A program made the position numbers and the translations under genes. Source: Reticulitermes speratus (taxonomy: Eukaryota; Arthropoda; Insecta; Blattodea; Rhinotermitidae). From it: DNA of 64,000 bases. The notes below the pieces were generated by a model. The model was not told where the DNA came from, searched no databases, and was given only the letters and a program-made list of their open reading frames with translations. Positions 1 through 9,919 of the stretch are shown here, one piece after another (position 1 is the stretch's first letter; every line of letters begins with the position of its first letter). The stretch is taken from the NCBI GenBank assembly GCA_021186555.1, contig JAJKFL010000004.1, forward strand, positions 9,166,001 through 9,230,000. The letters run 5' to 3'.

Positions 1-245
1 AGTCATTCAATCGATCAGGTATGCTGTAATTCAGCCAGTTTCTCTGACAATCATTCAATCAGGCACTTACTGTTACTTTCCCGTCATTTAGTCAGGCAGA
101 AAGTCAAGCAGCCACTCTGTCGGTCAGGAAATCCTTCATTAATTCAGGCAATTCACCACACAATCGAGTCACTTTGGCATTATTGACTCATTCAGTTAAG
201 CATCAAATCGGTCAGTCAAGCAGTTAACCAGCCATTAAAAGAAAC
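1..245. repeat. Degenerate simple repeat rich in CATTCA and TCAG
   Basis: Words such as CATTCAATC, GTCAGGCA and CAGTCAAGCAG recur every 8-30 bases. This suggests an old, degraded microsatellite. No coding potential is visible. Confidence 0.4.
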
Positions 246-251
246 GTGACA

Positions 252-680
252 AAATTTGGAATTGACTAAATTAAAAAATACCTTTAATTCACAACTACAC
301 ATTTATTGTCGGTACTTACTCTTCATCACAACACGTTTCGGCCGACTTGGCCATCTTCAGGTGATAAAAAAAATATACCAAATACTTCGGAAATTAGTTG
401 CAACATTAAGTTTCATAAAAATAAATAAGATCTCCTTTTTAAATAAAGGGTAAAAATTATAAAAAAAACATGTTTGTGTAATTTTCAAATTTTATAATAT
501 TCTAGCATGCAAGAATATTTGCCTTGAAAGTTCTAACAATGTTGCAATTAATCTCATAAGAATTTTGTATATCTTTATAATACCTGAAGTTGGCCAAGTC
601 TGCCGAAACATGTTGCAATGAGTAAGTGGACAATAAATTTTATTAATAAATTGGCGGTATTTTAAATTTAATTTATATAT
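252..680. mobile_element. Foldback element with inverted hammerhead motifs
   Basis: The left side (ATTTATTGTC, CTTACTC, then ACACGTTTCGG) is matched in reverse complement by the right side around 581-660. The left motif is a complete hammerhead on the minus strand (321-368). The right motif (581-625, plus) is decayed: CUGAAGU replaces CUGAAGA and stem II is down to 3 bp. No protein is encoded. The outer boundaries are approximate. Confidence 0.6.
321..368 (-). ncRNA. Hammerhead-ribozyme-like motif (type I)
   Basis: Read on the minus strand it gives CUGAAGA, stem II GGCC/GGCC with loop AAGUC, then GAAAC. Stem III is A-U plus C-G, and the cleavage site is UU followed by G. Stem I is strong: AUCAC pairs with GUGAU and extends to about 8 bp. 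All core bases of the family are present. Activity is inferred, not shown. Confidence 0.7.
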
Positions 681-1093
681 TATCACAACAGGACGTATAA
701 AAATAATTAAACCCTATTGTTATGTGCTTGAACGATTCTGGATTTTGTCTGCAGGGGAAAACATTCATATCGTAACAATACATAAAATTAAATTCTATCC
801 TGGAATATCTAAGGAACAACAAAGCAGTCTATTTACATGTAGAACTACCACGTCTGGTTGACACGTGTAACACACGTGAACATATTACGTACGGATCTCT
901 ATGGCGTCTGTCAACAACATGAATAAATATTAACGTCAATTAATTACACAAATGTACCAACACAGCAACTGTGTTTCACGAGATAATGCTTCTACCTCTT
1001 TATTTAAAAATGAACCCAATCCCACATTAATTTGAAATAGTAACATGTAGGCTATATTTACATTGTTGTGCGTAGGCTTCGTATTTGTACACA
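681..1093. other. Unassigned spacer
   Basis: No ORF of interest, tandem repeat or recognised element is seen here. Confidence 0.5.
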
Positions 1094-1095
1094 TA

Positions 1096-1690
1096 CAGGG
1101 CATACACAAAAGAATGGTGCGGTTTCAAAAGTGAATAAGAAATTTATTTCTCACCTTACACGGGCACAACATACACCGTCAGCGGCGGCAACTGTCCAAG
1201 GTTCTCATTTGGTAATTATAATCCTTCAATATGTGAACCCTGGGTCACACGACACACATCCACACGGTAATCAAACTCATCAAACTTCGCTGAAACGCCT
1301 CACGCACTCTTTCAAAGTTTTCATCAGACACACGAGGTCGACCAGGACTCTTGCCTTTACACAAGCATCCATTTCTACAAATGTCGGTACCACCTGCTTA
1401 TGTTATTCTTGTGTGGTGCGTCTTTTTTAAACCGTGCACGAAACTCACGCTGCACTGTAATCACAGATCTGGACACCTCAAAACGGAGCACACAGAAAGC
1501 CTTCTCCTGCTGCAACGCCATCTTTGAAACTGGCCCCGCGGCCACGCAGTAAGCATGAGAAGCGAACTGCTGGTAGCGCATGAGAAACTTGGACAGTTGC
1601 CGCCGCTGACGGTGTATGTTGTGCCCGTGTAATGTGAGACAAATTTTTTATTCACTTTTAAAACCGCACCATTCTTTTGTGTATGCCCTG
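1096..1690 (-). mobile_element. Internally deleted mariner-like transposon, 595 bp
   Basis: The ends are CAGGGCATACACAAAAGAAT and its inverse, and each flank has a TA dinucleotide (1094-1095 and 1691-1692), the Tc1/mariner target duplication. The terminal inverted repeats run about 105-110 bp. Between them, on the minus strand, are the N-terminal and extreme C-terminal parts of a transposase, with the catalytic centre missing. A 78-bp relic of the same family lies at 53218-53295. The copy is non-autonomous. Confidence 0.85.
1215..1521 (-). pseudogene. Mariner transposase remnant (DUF4817-type N-terminus plus C-terminus)
   Basis: From Met at 1521 the reading begins MALQQEKAFCVLRFEVSRS and runs through ISRWYR, a helix-turn-helix segment like DUF4817 in insect mariner transposases, then stops at 1375. 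A shifted frame carries CLCKGKSPGRPRVSDENFER (about 1345 down to 1285), the linker with a GRPR motif. After an internal deletion the last residues, YRVDVCRVTQGSHIEGL and a stop (about 1265 down to 1215), match the usual end of these transposases. The DDD catalytic domain is absent, so the product cannot be an active transposase. Confidence 0.75.
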
Positions 1691-1902
1691 TATAATAGCT
1701 CTCAGCAAATTATGGAATAAGAGAAGAGGCTGGTAGAAATGACATATTTTTTCATCAAACAACGTTTCACGTAGACATCCATCAGAAAGTAGCGAAAGTT
1801 TCAGAGGCACATTATTGGTGCAATGAACAGCGTTCTTCCTCATATAACACCAGCAAAGGGCCACAGATTTATTTCACTTACAGACATACGTAACATGTCT
1901 TC

Positions 1903-2110
1903 CCTGTGCATCCCATGTGGTCCAGTAGTTGCAGTTGGCTTTCCAGCTCTGTATTCGTAAGTTCCAGGGTCGAAATCACGTCCAGAAGACTTCCTACCTT
2001 GACTGAGGTTTATGGAGTTGTCCTCAGTCGCTCCACAGAAATGCCAAGATATCAAATATCAGATCATAGCCGATTCCTTCCACGATACAAACACTTCCCC
2101 ACTTAAGCCG
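1903..2110 (+). mobile_element. tRNA-headed SINE, family 5
   Basis: A tRNA-like head carries an A box (TGGTCCAGTAGTTGCAGTTGG-like) and a B box near GGGTCGAAATC, about 55 bases apart. A body of about 130 bp follows. The antisense peptide (GRDFDPGTYEYRAG) resembles junk peptides common in cockroach gene models. A related head lies at 17525-17610, minus strand. Confidence 0.5.
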
Positions 2111-2149
2111 TAGAAAAGTGTTTGTGTATGTATATAGCAGGAGTCCAGT

Positions 2150-2256
2150 TGAAATCCAAACTCCAAAACAATGGAACTTGATCGGCCGCAGCATGACCTT
2201 CCCGCCGCAAGATGTCGCCCAGCAGTATTCTTCCATTACCTTCGTCTCACTGTGCT
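2150..2256 (+). repeat. Dispersed repeat shared with 52908-53020
   Basis: Both places carry GAAATCCAAACTC, GATCGGCCGCAG and CGCCCAGCAGTATTCTTCCA in the same order and spacing. The family is not recognised. Confidence 0.6.
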
Positions 2257-2376
2257 ATTTTATCGACCAAGTATAAATTCGACGCATTTTTCAAAAATAT
2301 TATTCTTATCGTTCTTTACTTTTAAAAAAATTCACTTAAGTTTGAAATTGCGTAAGTCGGGTAATGTATTTATATA

Positions 2377-2561
2377 CAGTCGAACCCGGTTATAACGACA
2401 TCGGTTTATGAGACACCTCGTATACAACGTCAGATATTCTGTGGTACCAATTAATTCCTCGCTGTTAACCATAACATTATTCTGCTCGGTTATAACAACA
2501 CCCGCTTATAACGAAACAACATACTCAGTCCCTTTCATGACGTTATAACCGAGTTCGACTC
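2377..2561 (-). mobile_element. Pogo/Tigger-like MITE, 185 bp
   Basis: The left end is CAGTCGAACCCGGTTATAAC, preceded by TA. The right end is its inverse with one or two changes. The internal words GGTACCAATTAATTCC and AACCATAACATTAT are shared, reversed, with the 185-bp copy at 36634-36818. TIR sequence and TA target fit pogo-group MITEs. It has no coding capacity. Confidence 0.75.
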
Positions 2562-3399
2562 TAACTGACCACGTGTACACTCAATTCCAACCTGCGCAAA
2601 ATTCGACTTAGCCAGACCTTCCAGAATACAAATACTACGTAAGTCAGGGTGTGTCTGCAGTTGTGTTGTAGAGGCAAACGTTTAGAATATTACCGCTTTC
2701 TGTAATGTGACGCCGTGTAGAAATTACGAATGTTTCAGAGGAAAGCATAGCTTTCAACTTCTGAGCTACATTTTTATTTTTCCATTCTGAAGAAGGATGC
2801 AGTGTATTTACCCGAACGTTTCGTAGATTTATACCAAATACCACGGTGTCATATCCCAGACGACGATAATATTCACAGTTACCGCCAGATAACCTCACAT
2901 CTCACAAACGTTTTTAACGAAATAAATAATCTTTGAAGTCGGTACTGCTGTCCACTTTATGAAAATCCGTAGCGAGTTGGTACAGCTGATGTAACAAACT
3001 CAGCATCCTGACGGTGTTGGGTTCAGGCATTAAATGTTGCTTCGTACTGTAACAGACTTAGCTGTAGGAAAGTTATAGACATCTGTCTAATGCCCATAGT
3101 GTCCAGACCAGCTCTGACGCACCCCTCTCGATTTCCAACTGGCCGAGATTAAGAATATTTGGAGCTATAACTCAATTCCCCTTCTCTATTCACGACAGGG
3201 ACTTTTCCCGCAGATTCGACTGATTTATCATGAGCGCCACTAACAAAGAAAGAACAAACTTTGAAAAACGAAGCTACTACAAGAAAAAAAAATCGTACTT
3301 TATATAACCACATAATTTTTTTTTAGTCTGACCATTTCTACCTGATCATTGTAGGTGTAGAAGGTTATTGTTGCATCTCATAACACTCATTGACACACA
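2562..3399. other. Unassigned, with a possible decayed hammerhead element
   Basis: Around 2690-2830 there are two facing GTTTCAG/CTGAAGA-like words, and 2787-2830 reads CTGAAGA then CCCGAACG. This could be an old foldback of the hammerhead type, but stem II and GAAA are damaged. The rest shows nothing recognisable. Confidence 0.3.
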
Positions 3400-3577
3400 T
3401 ACACACACACTCGGTAGGACTACCTGAACTAGGGATCGGTCCGTCGCAGAGACCTCTACCTGACAACACACAACACTGACAAGAGACATCCATACTCCCG
3501 GCGGGATTCGAACCCGCAATCACAGCAAGCGAGCGGCCGCAGACCTACGCCTTAGACCGCGCGGCCACCGGGACCAC
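3400..3577 (-). mobile_element. tRNA-Leu-like SINE, family 1
   Basis: On the minus strand the head reads GGTGGCCGCGCGGTCTAAGG (A box) and GGGTTCGAATCCC (B box). A body follows with TTGTCAGGTAGAGGTCTCTG and AGTCCTACCGAGTGTG. This is the most frequent SINE of the window. The tail end merges into a CACACA-rich stretch. Confidence 0.85.
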
Positions 3578-3579
3578 AT

Positions 3580-4185
3580 AACTTTATATACAATATTTTT
3601 ATGTAGAGGGTACAGAACGATTTAGTCCACGATTCATATCATTTCCTTTTGCTTTCGCGTCAGTCTACTCTATCCACATAATCAAATCGCTGACCTTTGG
3701 ATATTATTTCAATATTTAGCATCACACCATTGTACCATTGCCCAGGTAACAACAATGTCTCTAAGTAGGCAATAGACGGCAATTAAACACTGTACGGGTA
3801 TGCAAAGTAATCCCTGAGGAAATGTTGGGGGCTTCCGGCATCATTCAAGTATTTTCAATTAGAGACATAGGGAAGATGCTGCTTTCACTTCCCCTCTAAT
3901 TTATTTAATGAATTAACTTCTGTGAAAGAGACAGGGAGGCGGGAAGTCGGCTGCATGGCTGTAGTCACGCACAGCTTAAGAAGATTAACAGAGACACGAA
4001 CAAAAGTGTGGCTTCCAGACTATTAGAAACAAGAGGAAAAGTTGAAGAGTGTTATCTAGCTAAGATACTTTTGAAGCTTTCATAAGAAGTTTGTGTCATT
4101 TTCTCTCAAATTTATGCTCAAAAAGGATAATGAATTTTCATGCAAACTGTACCAATTTTCATACACACTAATGTTCATATAGGTT
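3580..4185. other. Unassigned spacer
   Basis: No element, tandem repeat or convincing ORF is seen. Confidence 0.4.
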
Positions 4186-4369
4186 ACACTAAATTCATAT
4201 ACACTAAACAATCTTTAAAAACACTACACAAATTTGATATACATAGTAGGCTACAACCGCCTACTGACATAACAAATACACTAAATTCATATACACTAAA
4301 CAATCTTTAAAAACACTACAAAAATTTGACATACATATTACGCTACAACTGCCTATTAACATAACTAAT
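4186..4369. repeat. 92-bp tandem duplication
   Basis: ACACTAAATTCATATACACT and the following 72 bases occur twice in direct order, at 4186 and 4278, with only a few substitutions. Confidence 0.85.
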
Positions 4370-4687
4370 TAACTACAAGCAACACAGTCCTTCTTAAGAA
4401 AATGAAAATTGCCAACAAAGCCAATAAATCCCTGGTTTTTCTTTCGTTGAACGCCAAGTTTCGTTATCATGTTGACACGAGTCAGCCAATCTGTCTGTTT
4501 AGAGCCAGATGACTCCAATGCACACCCTCCCATAGCTACTATTTCTTTATAATAACATTTTAATATTATCCCGAAATCTAAATCTACGTCTTCTAAGTAG
4601 TCACCTTCAGTATTTCCCATCAAAACCGCTTCTTTTCATGTCTCTTCTAATTCATTATTCACTATTATACAATCGTATGTTACAATC
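4370..4687. other. Unassigned; short minus-strand ORF without recognisable domain
   Basis: An 84-codon open frame (4369-4623, minus) has ordinary composition and no motif I recognise. I see no splice or family evidence that it is a gene. Confidence 0.2.
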
Positions 4688-4908
4688 GCCGATCCCAGTG
4701 GCCGTGCGGTCTAAGGCGTGGGTCTTCGGTCGCTCGCTTACTAGGATCGTGGGTTCGAATCCCACCGGGGCATGGATGTTTGTGTTGTGTTGTAAAAAGA
4801 CGGTTGTGGACCGTAAGTGACATGAAAGGACGAAAAGGACTAATACAGAACAAAAATGGATCAAAGGGAAAACCCAGGAATTAGTAAAAAAAAAAAAAAA
4901 AAAAAAAA
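4688..4908 (+). mobile_element. SINE family 1, long-tail subtype with poly(A)
   Basis: The head is CAGTGGCCGTGCGGTCTAAG with GGGTTCGAATCCC. The body differs from the usual type after the head (GTAAGTGACATGAAAGGACG) and matches the copy at 8243-8447. The copy ends in an A run of about 23 bases (4886-4908). Confidence 0.85.
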
Positions 4909-5099
4909 TCCCGCCGGGGTCATGGATGTCTGTCTGTTGTGAGTGTTGTTTTTTGTCAGGTGGAGGTCTCTGCGACGAGCTGGTCCCTCGTCCAGAGGAG
5001 TCCTACCGAGTGTGTTGTGTCTAAGTGTGTGACCATGAAACCTCGATGAAACGAGGAGGCCCAGGCCCATATAAGGCTGTCGAGCCATAGGGAAAAAAA
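4909..5099 (+). mobile_element. SINE family 1, head-truncated copy
   Basis: It starts inside the B-box region (CCCGCCGGGGTCATGG) and continues with the standard body to the 3' end (GGCTGTCGAGCCATAGGG plus a short A run). It abuts the poly(A) of the previous copy, giving a head-to-tail SINE dimer. Confidence 0.8.
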
Positions 5100-6639
5100 T
5101 GTGTTACAATCAGCGTCATTAAATAAATAATGTAACCGTCCTCTAGATACTGAATTCCCGGCTTCGGTTACTAGAAAGGCAGCTAGCGGTTCGCACGGCC
5201 CTTTCTCAGGGATGATACAGAGTGAGTGTAAATAGGTCTATTACAATATGCAGCCGTTCACAACTCAAGGAGAACACTTGATATCTCTGGAGAGCTGCTT
5301 CAGAATTACAAGTGGTATGCCCTCTCTCTTGCAAGAAGGCACAATCTCAAGCTCACACTAGGACCAGAACTGTTACAAATGATACACAGGCAATGAATGC
5401 TTCTTTTACTACATAGTAACGAAAAAATTACAAACAAACTTGCCCTCGCTACACGGGTAATACCGATGAATCACTACATTTCTTGTTCAAAAGATTCCTA
5501 TAAGTCACGCGTTGCCAAATGCCGGATGTAACTGTCTTAACCCGGCTACCGCCTGATTAAGGTATCGAACCAAATTGACTAAAAAGGTGCCACGCCTCTC
5601 ATATAAATATTTCCATTGGACAGCCGAAATCCCATATCTCTCACACAATCTTCGTAACTCTGTCACACATAACCAACAATGCACGGTCTTAATCTGGTGG
5701 ATTGATGGCAAGGCAGACAGGATGCCGTCTTGCCAGGCGAATATGTATAAAAATTTCCGTATAAAGTTTAAAAAAAAAAAAATTTATACCTCAAAGGCGC
5801 CGGTCCCCGGAATCGAACCTGTAACGGGCGGGCTCAGAAACAGATACACAAATATCACAGATAATTTACTGAAATTTCTCGGTTCCACTTACAAAAGTCT
5901 ATACTTTAAAATTAGACAACTGAACTGTTTAGTATAAACATAAGCGTCAAACTGCTATTCATAAAAATCACAAAAAAATTCTTAGAGCAGAAAGAAGGAC
6001 ATTTGCCTTTAGTCCCATATTGCACTCACCGGTGCAATGAACGTCTCTGCATTCCTTCTCTCTCCCACTGACTGCATGTGAACTCATTCGCCTAAACAGC
6101 CAGAAAATCTAACAATACTCTGAAACCTAAATATTAGTAAAATTTTGAAACGTAAACAACGTCTGAGGAAATACGATGACAAGTACAGTTAGCTCCAAAT
6201 TTCATAACACAGGTATACCACTTAGAAGTCATTTGAAATAAATAAATCTTAGAAAATACAATTTAAGAGTGAAATATGAACAAAATAAAAAATGACCTTA
6301 AACTAAGCTGCGTATAACTAAGTAAATTTTCTTTAAACTTGCGGAAGAAGTAGATGGGTCAATTCTTTTAAAAAATGTAAGAAATACGAAGGATATCAGC
6401 AGTTTCAAAAATCGGCATTTAGAGATAAAAGAAATCCGGTCGCCAGCGGCTACATTGGGTTTATATCTCTCGCAATCTAAAGTTTTGGAGGTAAATTAAT
6501 ATTATGTAGGCCCTGATTCATGAGGGAGAAATGGCCAATAATTATCGTATCAAAATTCAGAGCACAATGATTGTAAATCGTGTACGCACTGATATAGTGA
6601 ATAAATTTTACCAAGGCCTTCTTCACTTTCAAAATATAA
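5100..6639. other. Long unassigned stretch
   Basis: No complete element is recognised. A tRNA B-box-like word (GGAATCGAACC) sits at 5810-5820. A 68-codon minus ORF (5505-5711) starting MPSIHQIKTVHCWLC has no motif I can place. CCAACAATGCACGGT at 5669-5683 resembles the end module of the hammerhead foldbacks but is isolated. Confidence 0.3.
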
Positions 6640-7320
6640 TATGGCTTCATTGTACACGTGTACACGAATTTTCATTAACGTCTACAAGGAATGTACGGGC
6701 TTCCCTATGCAGATTTTCGCGAAGCTCACAAATGTTCAACAGCATTATGTATAGAATTTTTGTATCGAATTTTATCTAAGGCGCACAAAAAAAAGGTAGA
6801 ACATAAAAACAAAACTTCACCAACGCCCTCAAATAAGGTATGGTTTTAACTGCATCGATTTTCACAAAATTCACAAGTACTAAAAGCCATTATGCGAAAA
6901 TCTTCTATACCGAATTTCACCAAAATTGGTAACGAAATATGGACATTACGTACAGAAAATAATGTAAAACTTTAACTAAAGTATGGCTCTCAGTGAGCCG
7001 ATTTTCATGAAAATCACACACTAAACAAAGCAATTCTACTTCCTTCAGGAGTAACTGTAAAAACAGACTATAAAGGAACAAAAAATAAAACAAATAACGC
7101 AAAACCAAAGAAGACCAAAACTCAAGCAATAACAAAATAAAAACTTCACTCGAAAAAACGATTTTTATTCTGAAATCTACTTACCGAATTTCATGAAAAT
7201 CCGACAAACTGTTCGATCCGATATCAGGTCACAAAAACTCACATACGGACAAACGGACGTAGTGTCCGCAAACGACTTTTCACTTCGTAAAGAACGCCTG
7301 AAAATTCGGTTTTCAGCTAG
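6640..7320. repeat. Degenerate ~120-bp tandem block, shared with 20930-21660
   Basis: Phrases such as CGATTTTCAC(A/G)AAATTCAC and ATACCGAATTTCACCAAA recur roughly every 120 bases. The block ends with TTTCATGAAAATCC, then ACGGACAAACGGACG. The same order occurs at 20930-21660. It has no coding sense and its origin is unknown. Confidence 0.5.
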
Positions 7321-8004
7321 AGTTGGTAGTGGAAGGGACTTAACTTACACATAATTATGATTTATTCAACAATGGTGACAGCAGTTTAAAACAACAGAAC
7401 GTCTGTTAAGATGGTTATTATTAAACGATAAGTTTAACAGAATGTGGAATTTTTCGTGGCCTATTGTGAGATATCATTCCTGCATTTGTCTGAATGAAAT
7501 GAGACTGAATATAAAAAAAACACTACTAAGAAAACTGGTGCCCGAGGCGTGATTTGAACACACGAACATACAGCAGATATGCTACAAGCTAGACACAAAA
7601 GTTCGGTGTGTCAAATAATGGTGATTGCACGGGAAAGCACTCGTTTCAGTGACTTCGTTACGGCTTTACGTAGGAGGTTCGACAATTATATTAGAGCTCC
7701 GTGCTGATTATTTAATTAGTTGTTTAACACAGGACTGCCAACTTCACCACGAATAAAGCCACTCTCTCGAAATTAAATTCCTTGCAGTGGAAATTTTACG
7801 TTCCTCCTTAGAGATGGAAACACTTCCTGCTCAATACACGGAGTGGCACATTATTTCTGCATTTTGGTGGATTTAGTTCAGTATCTGCATACATTTTCCT
7901 TTCTCTTTCCCTCTCCCTCTCTCTCTCTCTCTTCGATCGTTTTATTAAAATCAACTCCTTCATTAACTAGCCAGAAAATTCAAAAAGGGTAACTAATCGA
8001 GAAA
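7321..8004. other. Unassigned, with a CT microsatellite
   Basis: A pyrimidine run, mostly CT repeats, spans about 7900-7932. The text near 7540-7600 (GTGATTTGAACACACGAA) is B-box-like and may be an old SINE head. Nothing else is recognised. Confidence 0.4.
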
Positions 8005-8230
8005 CTAGTAAAGTTAAAGGTAAAGCTGTCCCTGTCGACGCCATGAAGGCATATGGAGGGAGTGGATGTACAGCTCCACTCATTTTTAACCTCAGCACTG
8101 GTGAATCATCAAATTCAATTTCCGGCTGCTTTACCTCAGAGAAAGACCCACGGTACTCATTGAATATGAACTTTGGTGAGGCCCACAGCCTGTCTGGACG
8201 TTTTCATGAAAAAAAAATGTGCTGACCCTA
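8005..8230 (-). mobile_element. SINE family 2, headless degenerate copy
   Basis: GACGCCATGAAGGCATATGG, then GTACTCATTGAATATG, then GGCCCACAGCCTGTCTGGAC, match the body of family 2 in reverse. The tRNA head is missing. Confidence 0.6.
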
Positions 8231-8242
8231 CCGGTATTTTCT

Positions 8243-8447
8243 TTTGCCTGTCCGGGGTTTTTCCCCTTTGATCCATTTTTGTACTGTTTAATTCCTTTCG
8301 TCCTTCATGTCACTTTACGTTCCATGCTACCGTCCTTACAACAAACACAACACAAACATCCATGCCCCGGTGGGATTCGAACCCACGATCCCAGTAAACG
8401 AGCGGCCACAGACCCACGCCTTAGACCGCACGGCCACTGGGATCGGC
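8243..8447 (-). mobile_element. SINE family 1, long-tail subtype
   Basis: The reverse of the copy at 4688-4908: CGTCCTTCATGTCAC, then GGGATTCGAACCC (B box), then CTTAGACCGCACGGCCACTG (A box). It lies close to a family 2 copy on the other strand. Confidence 0.85.
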
Positions 8448-8526
8448 TTCGAACCCCGAAGCCTTCCATCCCGTAGCACAATCACTATACCCACTAAGCT
8501 ATCTTGGCTCCTACACAGAAAAGAAT

Positions 8527-8815
8527 GTGGGCGGGATAGCTCAGTCCGTATAGCAACTCGCTACGGGCTGGACGGTCCGAGGATCGAATCCCGGTTGGGG
8601 CGAGATTTTCAGCACCCGTCCAGACCGGCCCTGGGGCCCACCCAGCCTCCTGTACAATGGGTACCGGGTCATTCTCGGGGGTAAAGTGACTGGGGCGTGG
8701 CGTTTACGACCCCCCCCCATCTAGCGCCGAGGTTAAAGAAAGAGTAGAACTATATCTCTACTCCCCCTCTGGGCCTTCGTGGCCTGTTCTAGGAGAACTT
8801 TACCTTTTACACAAA
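8527..8815 (+). mobile_element. SINE family 2, full-length
   Basis: The head is GGGATAGCTCAGTCCGTATA (A box) with GGATCGAATCCCG (B box). The body has CCGTCCAGACCGGCCCTGGG, CAATGGGTACCGGGTC and GAGGTTAAAGAAAGAGTAG, and ends CTAGGAGAACTTTACC. It is the best reference copy of the family here. Confidence 0.85.
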
Positions 8816-8974
8816 AATAATGACTCGTACAAAGACAGAAGAGTCACTGAGGCCCCAAGTCACTACTGCACGTGACGCACAGCTGTAAGGCATAAAACTT
8901 CTTCACAGCAGCAAACACAAATGGCATCGTTTAAGGAAGGAAAGGAACCGACACGGCCACACTGTGTGGCACAG

Positions 8975-9400
8975 TACGGGGGGGGGGGGGGGACAAAATG
9001 GGCGACGAAATGAATAATTTAACATGACAAATTTTCTACATTCATAAATTTTTTAAATTTTTGAGCCAAATAAAATTCAATAAAGTAAGATGAGATCTGC
9101 GCTCTCTTGGGACTTTACGCAGCGTTGAGTGGTTTTATGTACCGACGTTTCGGGACAACCTATCGTTCCCATCTTCAAGGGTCAATAAGTTTTCTTGGAC
9201 GTCTTGACCATTGAAGAAGGGACCCATAGGTTGTCCCGAAACGTCGGTACAGAACTAACACTCAACGCTGCGTAACATCCCAGAAGAGCGCAGATCTCAT
9301 CTACGTCACGCTTTCAATAAGAGTGTTTTAATAATGATTTCTTTTCTGGCGGCCATTGTGATTAGTAGCCCCGGGCGCCAGAAACCTAGCTACGCCACTG
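8975..9400. mobile_element. Element with GGCGTAGC ends, split by a foldback insertion
   Basis: A G run and ACAAAATGGGCGACGAAATG, then (after an insertion at 9089-9302) TAATGATTTCTTTTCTGGCG and GCTACGCCACTG, match the uninterrupted copy at 53523-53772. The right end reads CAGTGGCGTAGC in reverse. No protein is visible. Confidence 0.55.
9089..9302. mobile_element. Foldback element, C3-less hammerhead family (FB-A)
   Basis: The arms GATGAGATCTGCGCTCT and AGAGCGCAGATCTCATCT enclose an inverted pair of TACCGACGTTTCGGGAC motifs. Each has GAAAC, a GGGA(C)/GUCCC stem and UGAAGA, but the base at position C3 is U, so the core is not canonical. Sister copies lie at 15470-15930, 23069-23334, 26385-26588 and 53825-53945. 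Confidence 0.75.
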
Positions 9401-9404
9401 CTGC

Positions 9405-9916
9405 GATGTGAGGCGTCGTAATATGTTATATGGTTACAAACGTTTCGGAGGAAACCGCTGCCTCCATCTTCAGGTTTCCATTCACTATTGGGATGTGAGG
9501 CGTCGTAATATGTTATATGGTTACCAACGTTTCGGAAGAAACTGCTGCCTCCATCTTCAGGTTTCCATTCACTATTGGGATGTGAGGCGTCGTAACATGT
9601 TATATGGTTACCAACGTTTCGGAAGAAACTGCTGCCTCCATCTTCAGGTTTCCATTCACTATTGGGATGTGAGGCGTCGTAATATGTTATATGGTTACCA
9701 ACGTTTCGGAAGAAACTGCTGCCTCCATCTTCAGGTTTCCATTCACTATTGGGATGTGAGGCGTCGTAATATGTTATATGGTTACCAACGTTTCGGAGGA
9801 ACCTGCTGCCTCCATCTTCAGGTTTCCATTCACTATTGGGATGTGAGGCGTCGTAATATGTTATATGGTTACCAACGTTTCGGAGGAAACTGCTGCCTCC
9901 ATCTTCAGGTTTCCAT
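9405..9916. repeat. 87-bp tandem array, 5.9 units
   Basis: Units start at 9405, 9492, 9579, 9666, 9753 and 9840, exactly 87 bp apart and differing at only a few sites. Because 87 is a multiple of 3, both strands show long open frames, which are not evidence of protein coding. Each unit holds one hammerhead-like motif on the minus strand. The last unit stops at the edge of that motif (9916). Confidence 0.95.
9430..9916 (-). ncRNA. Six tandem hammerhead-ribozyme-like motifs
   Basis: Motifs lie at 9430-9481, 9517-9568, 9604-9655, 9691-9742, 9778-9829 and 9865-9916. Each reads AUGG-AAA-C, CUGAAGA, stem II GGAGG/CUUCC or GGAGG/CCUCC with a 9-base loop, GAAACG, then UU and GGUAA-CCAU. Stem I has one closing pair, an internal loop and an AUGG/CCAU helix, as in natural type I hammerheads. 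Unit 1 has U instead of G just after the predicted cut. Cleavage would fall between 9525 and 9526 in unit 2, and would release 87-nt monomers. Function is inferred. Confidence 0.7.
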
Positions 9917-9919
9917 GGG

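Noticed and set aside
4690..4775. Genuine tRNA-Leu gene
   Set aside because: The A and B boxes are good, but the sequence continues into a SINE body and poly(A) and recurs many times with that body; arms do not form a full cloverleaf.
5669..5683. Foldback end module (CCAACAATGCACGGT)
   Set aside because: The spacing between the ACCAAC and ATGCACGGT parts is wrong and no arms or ribozyme motif lie nearby.
8527..8605. Genuine tRNA gene with GATAGCTCAGT start
   Set aside because: It is the head of SINE family 2, followed by the family body in several copies.
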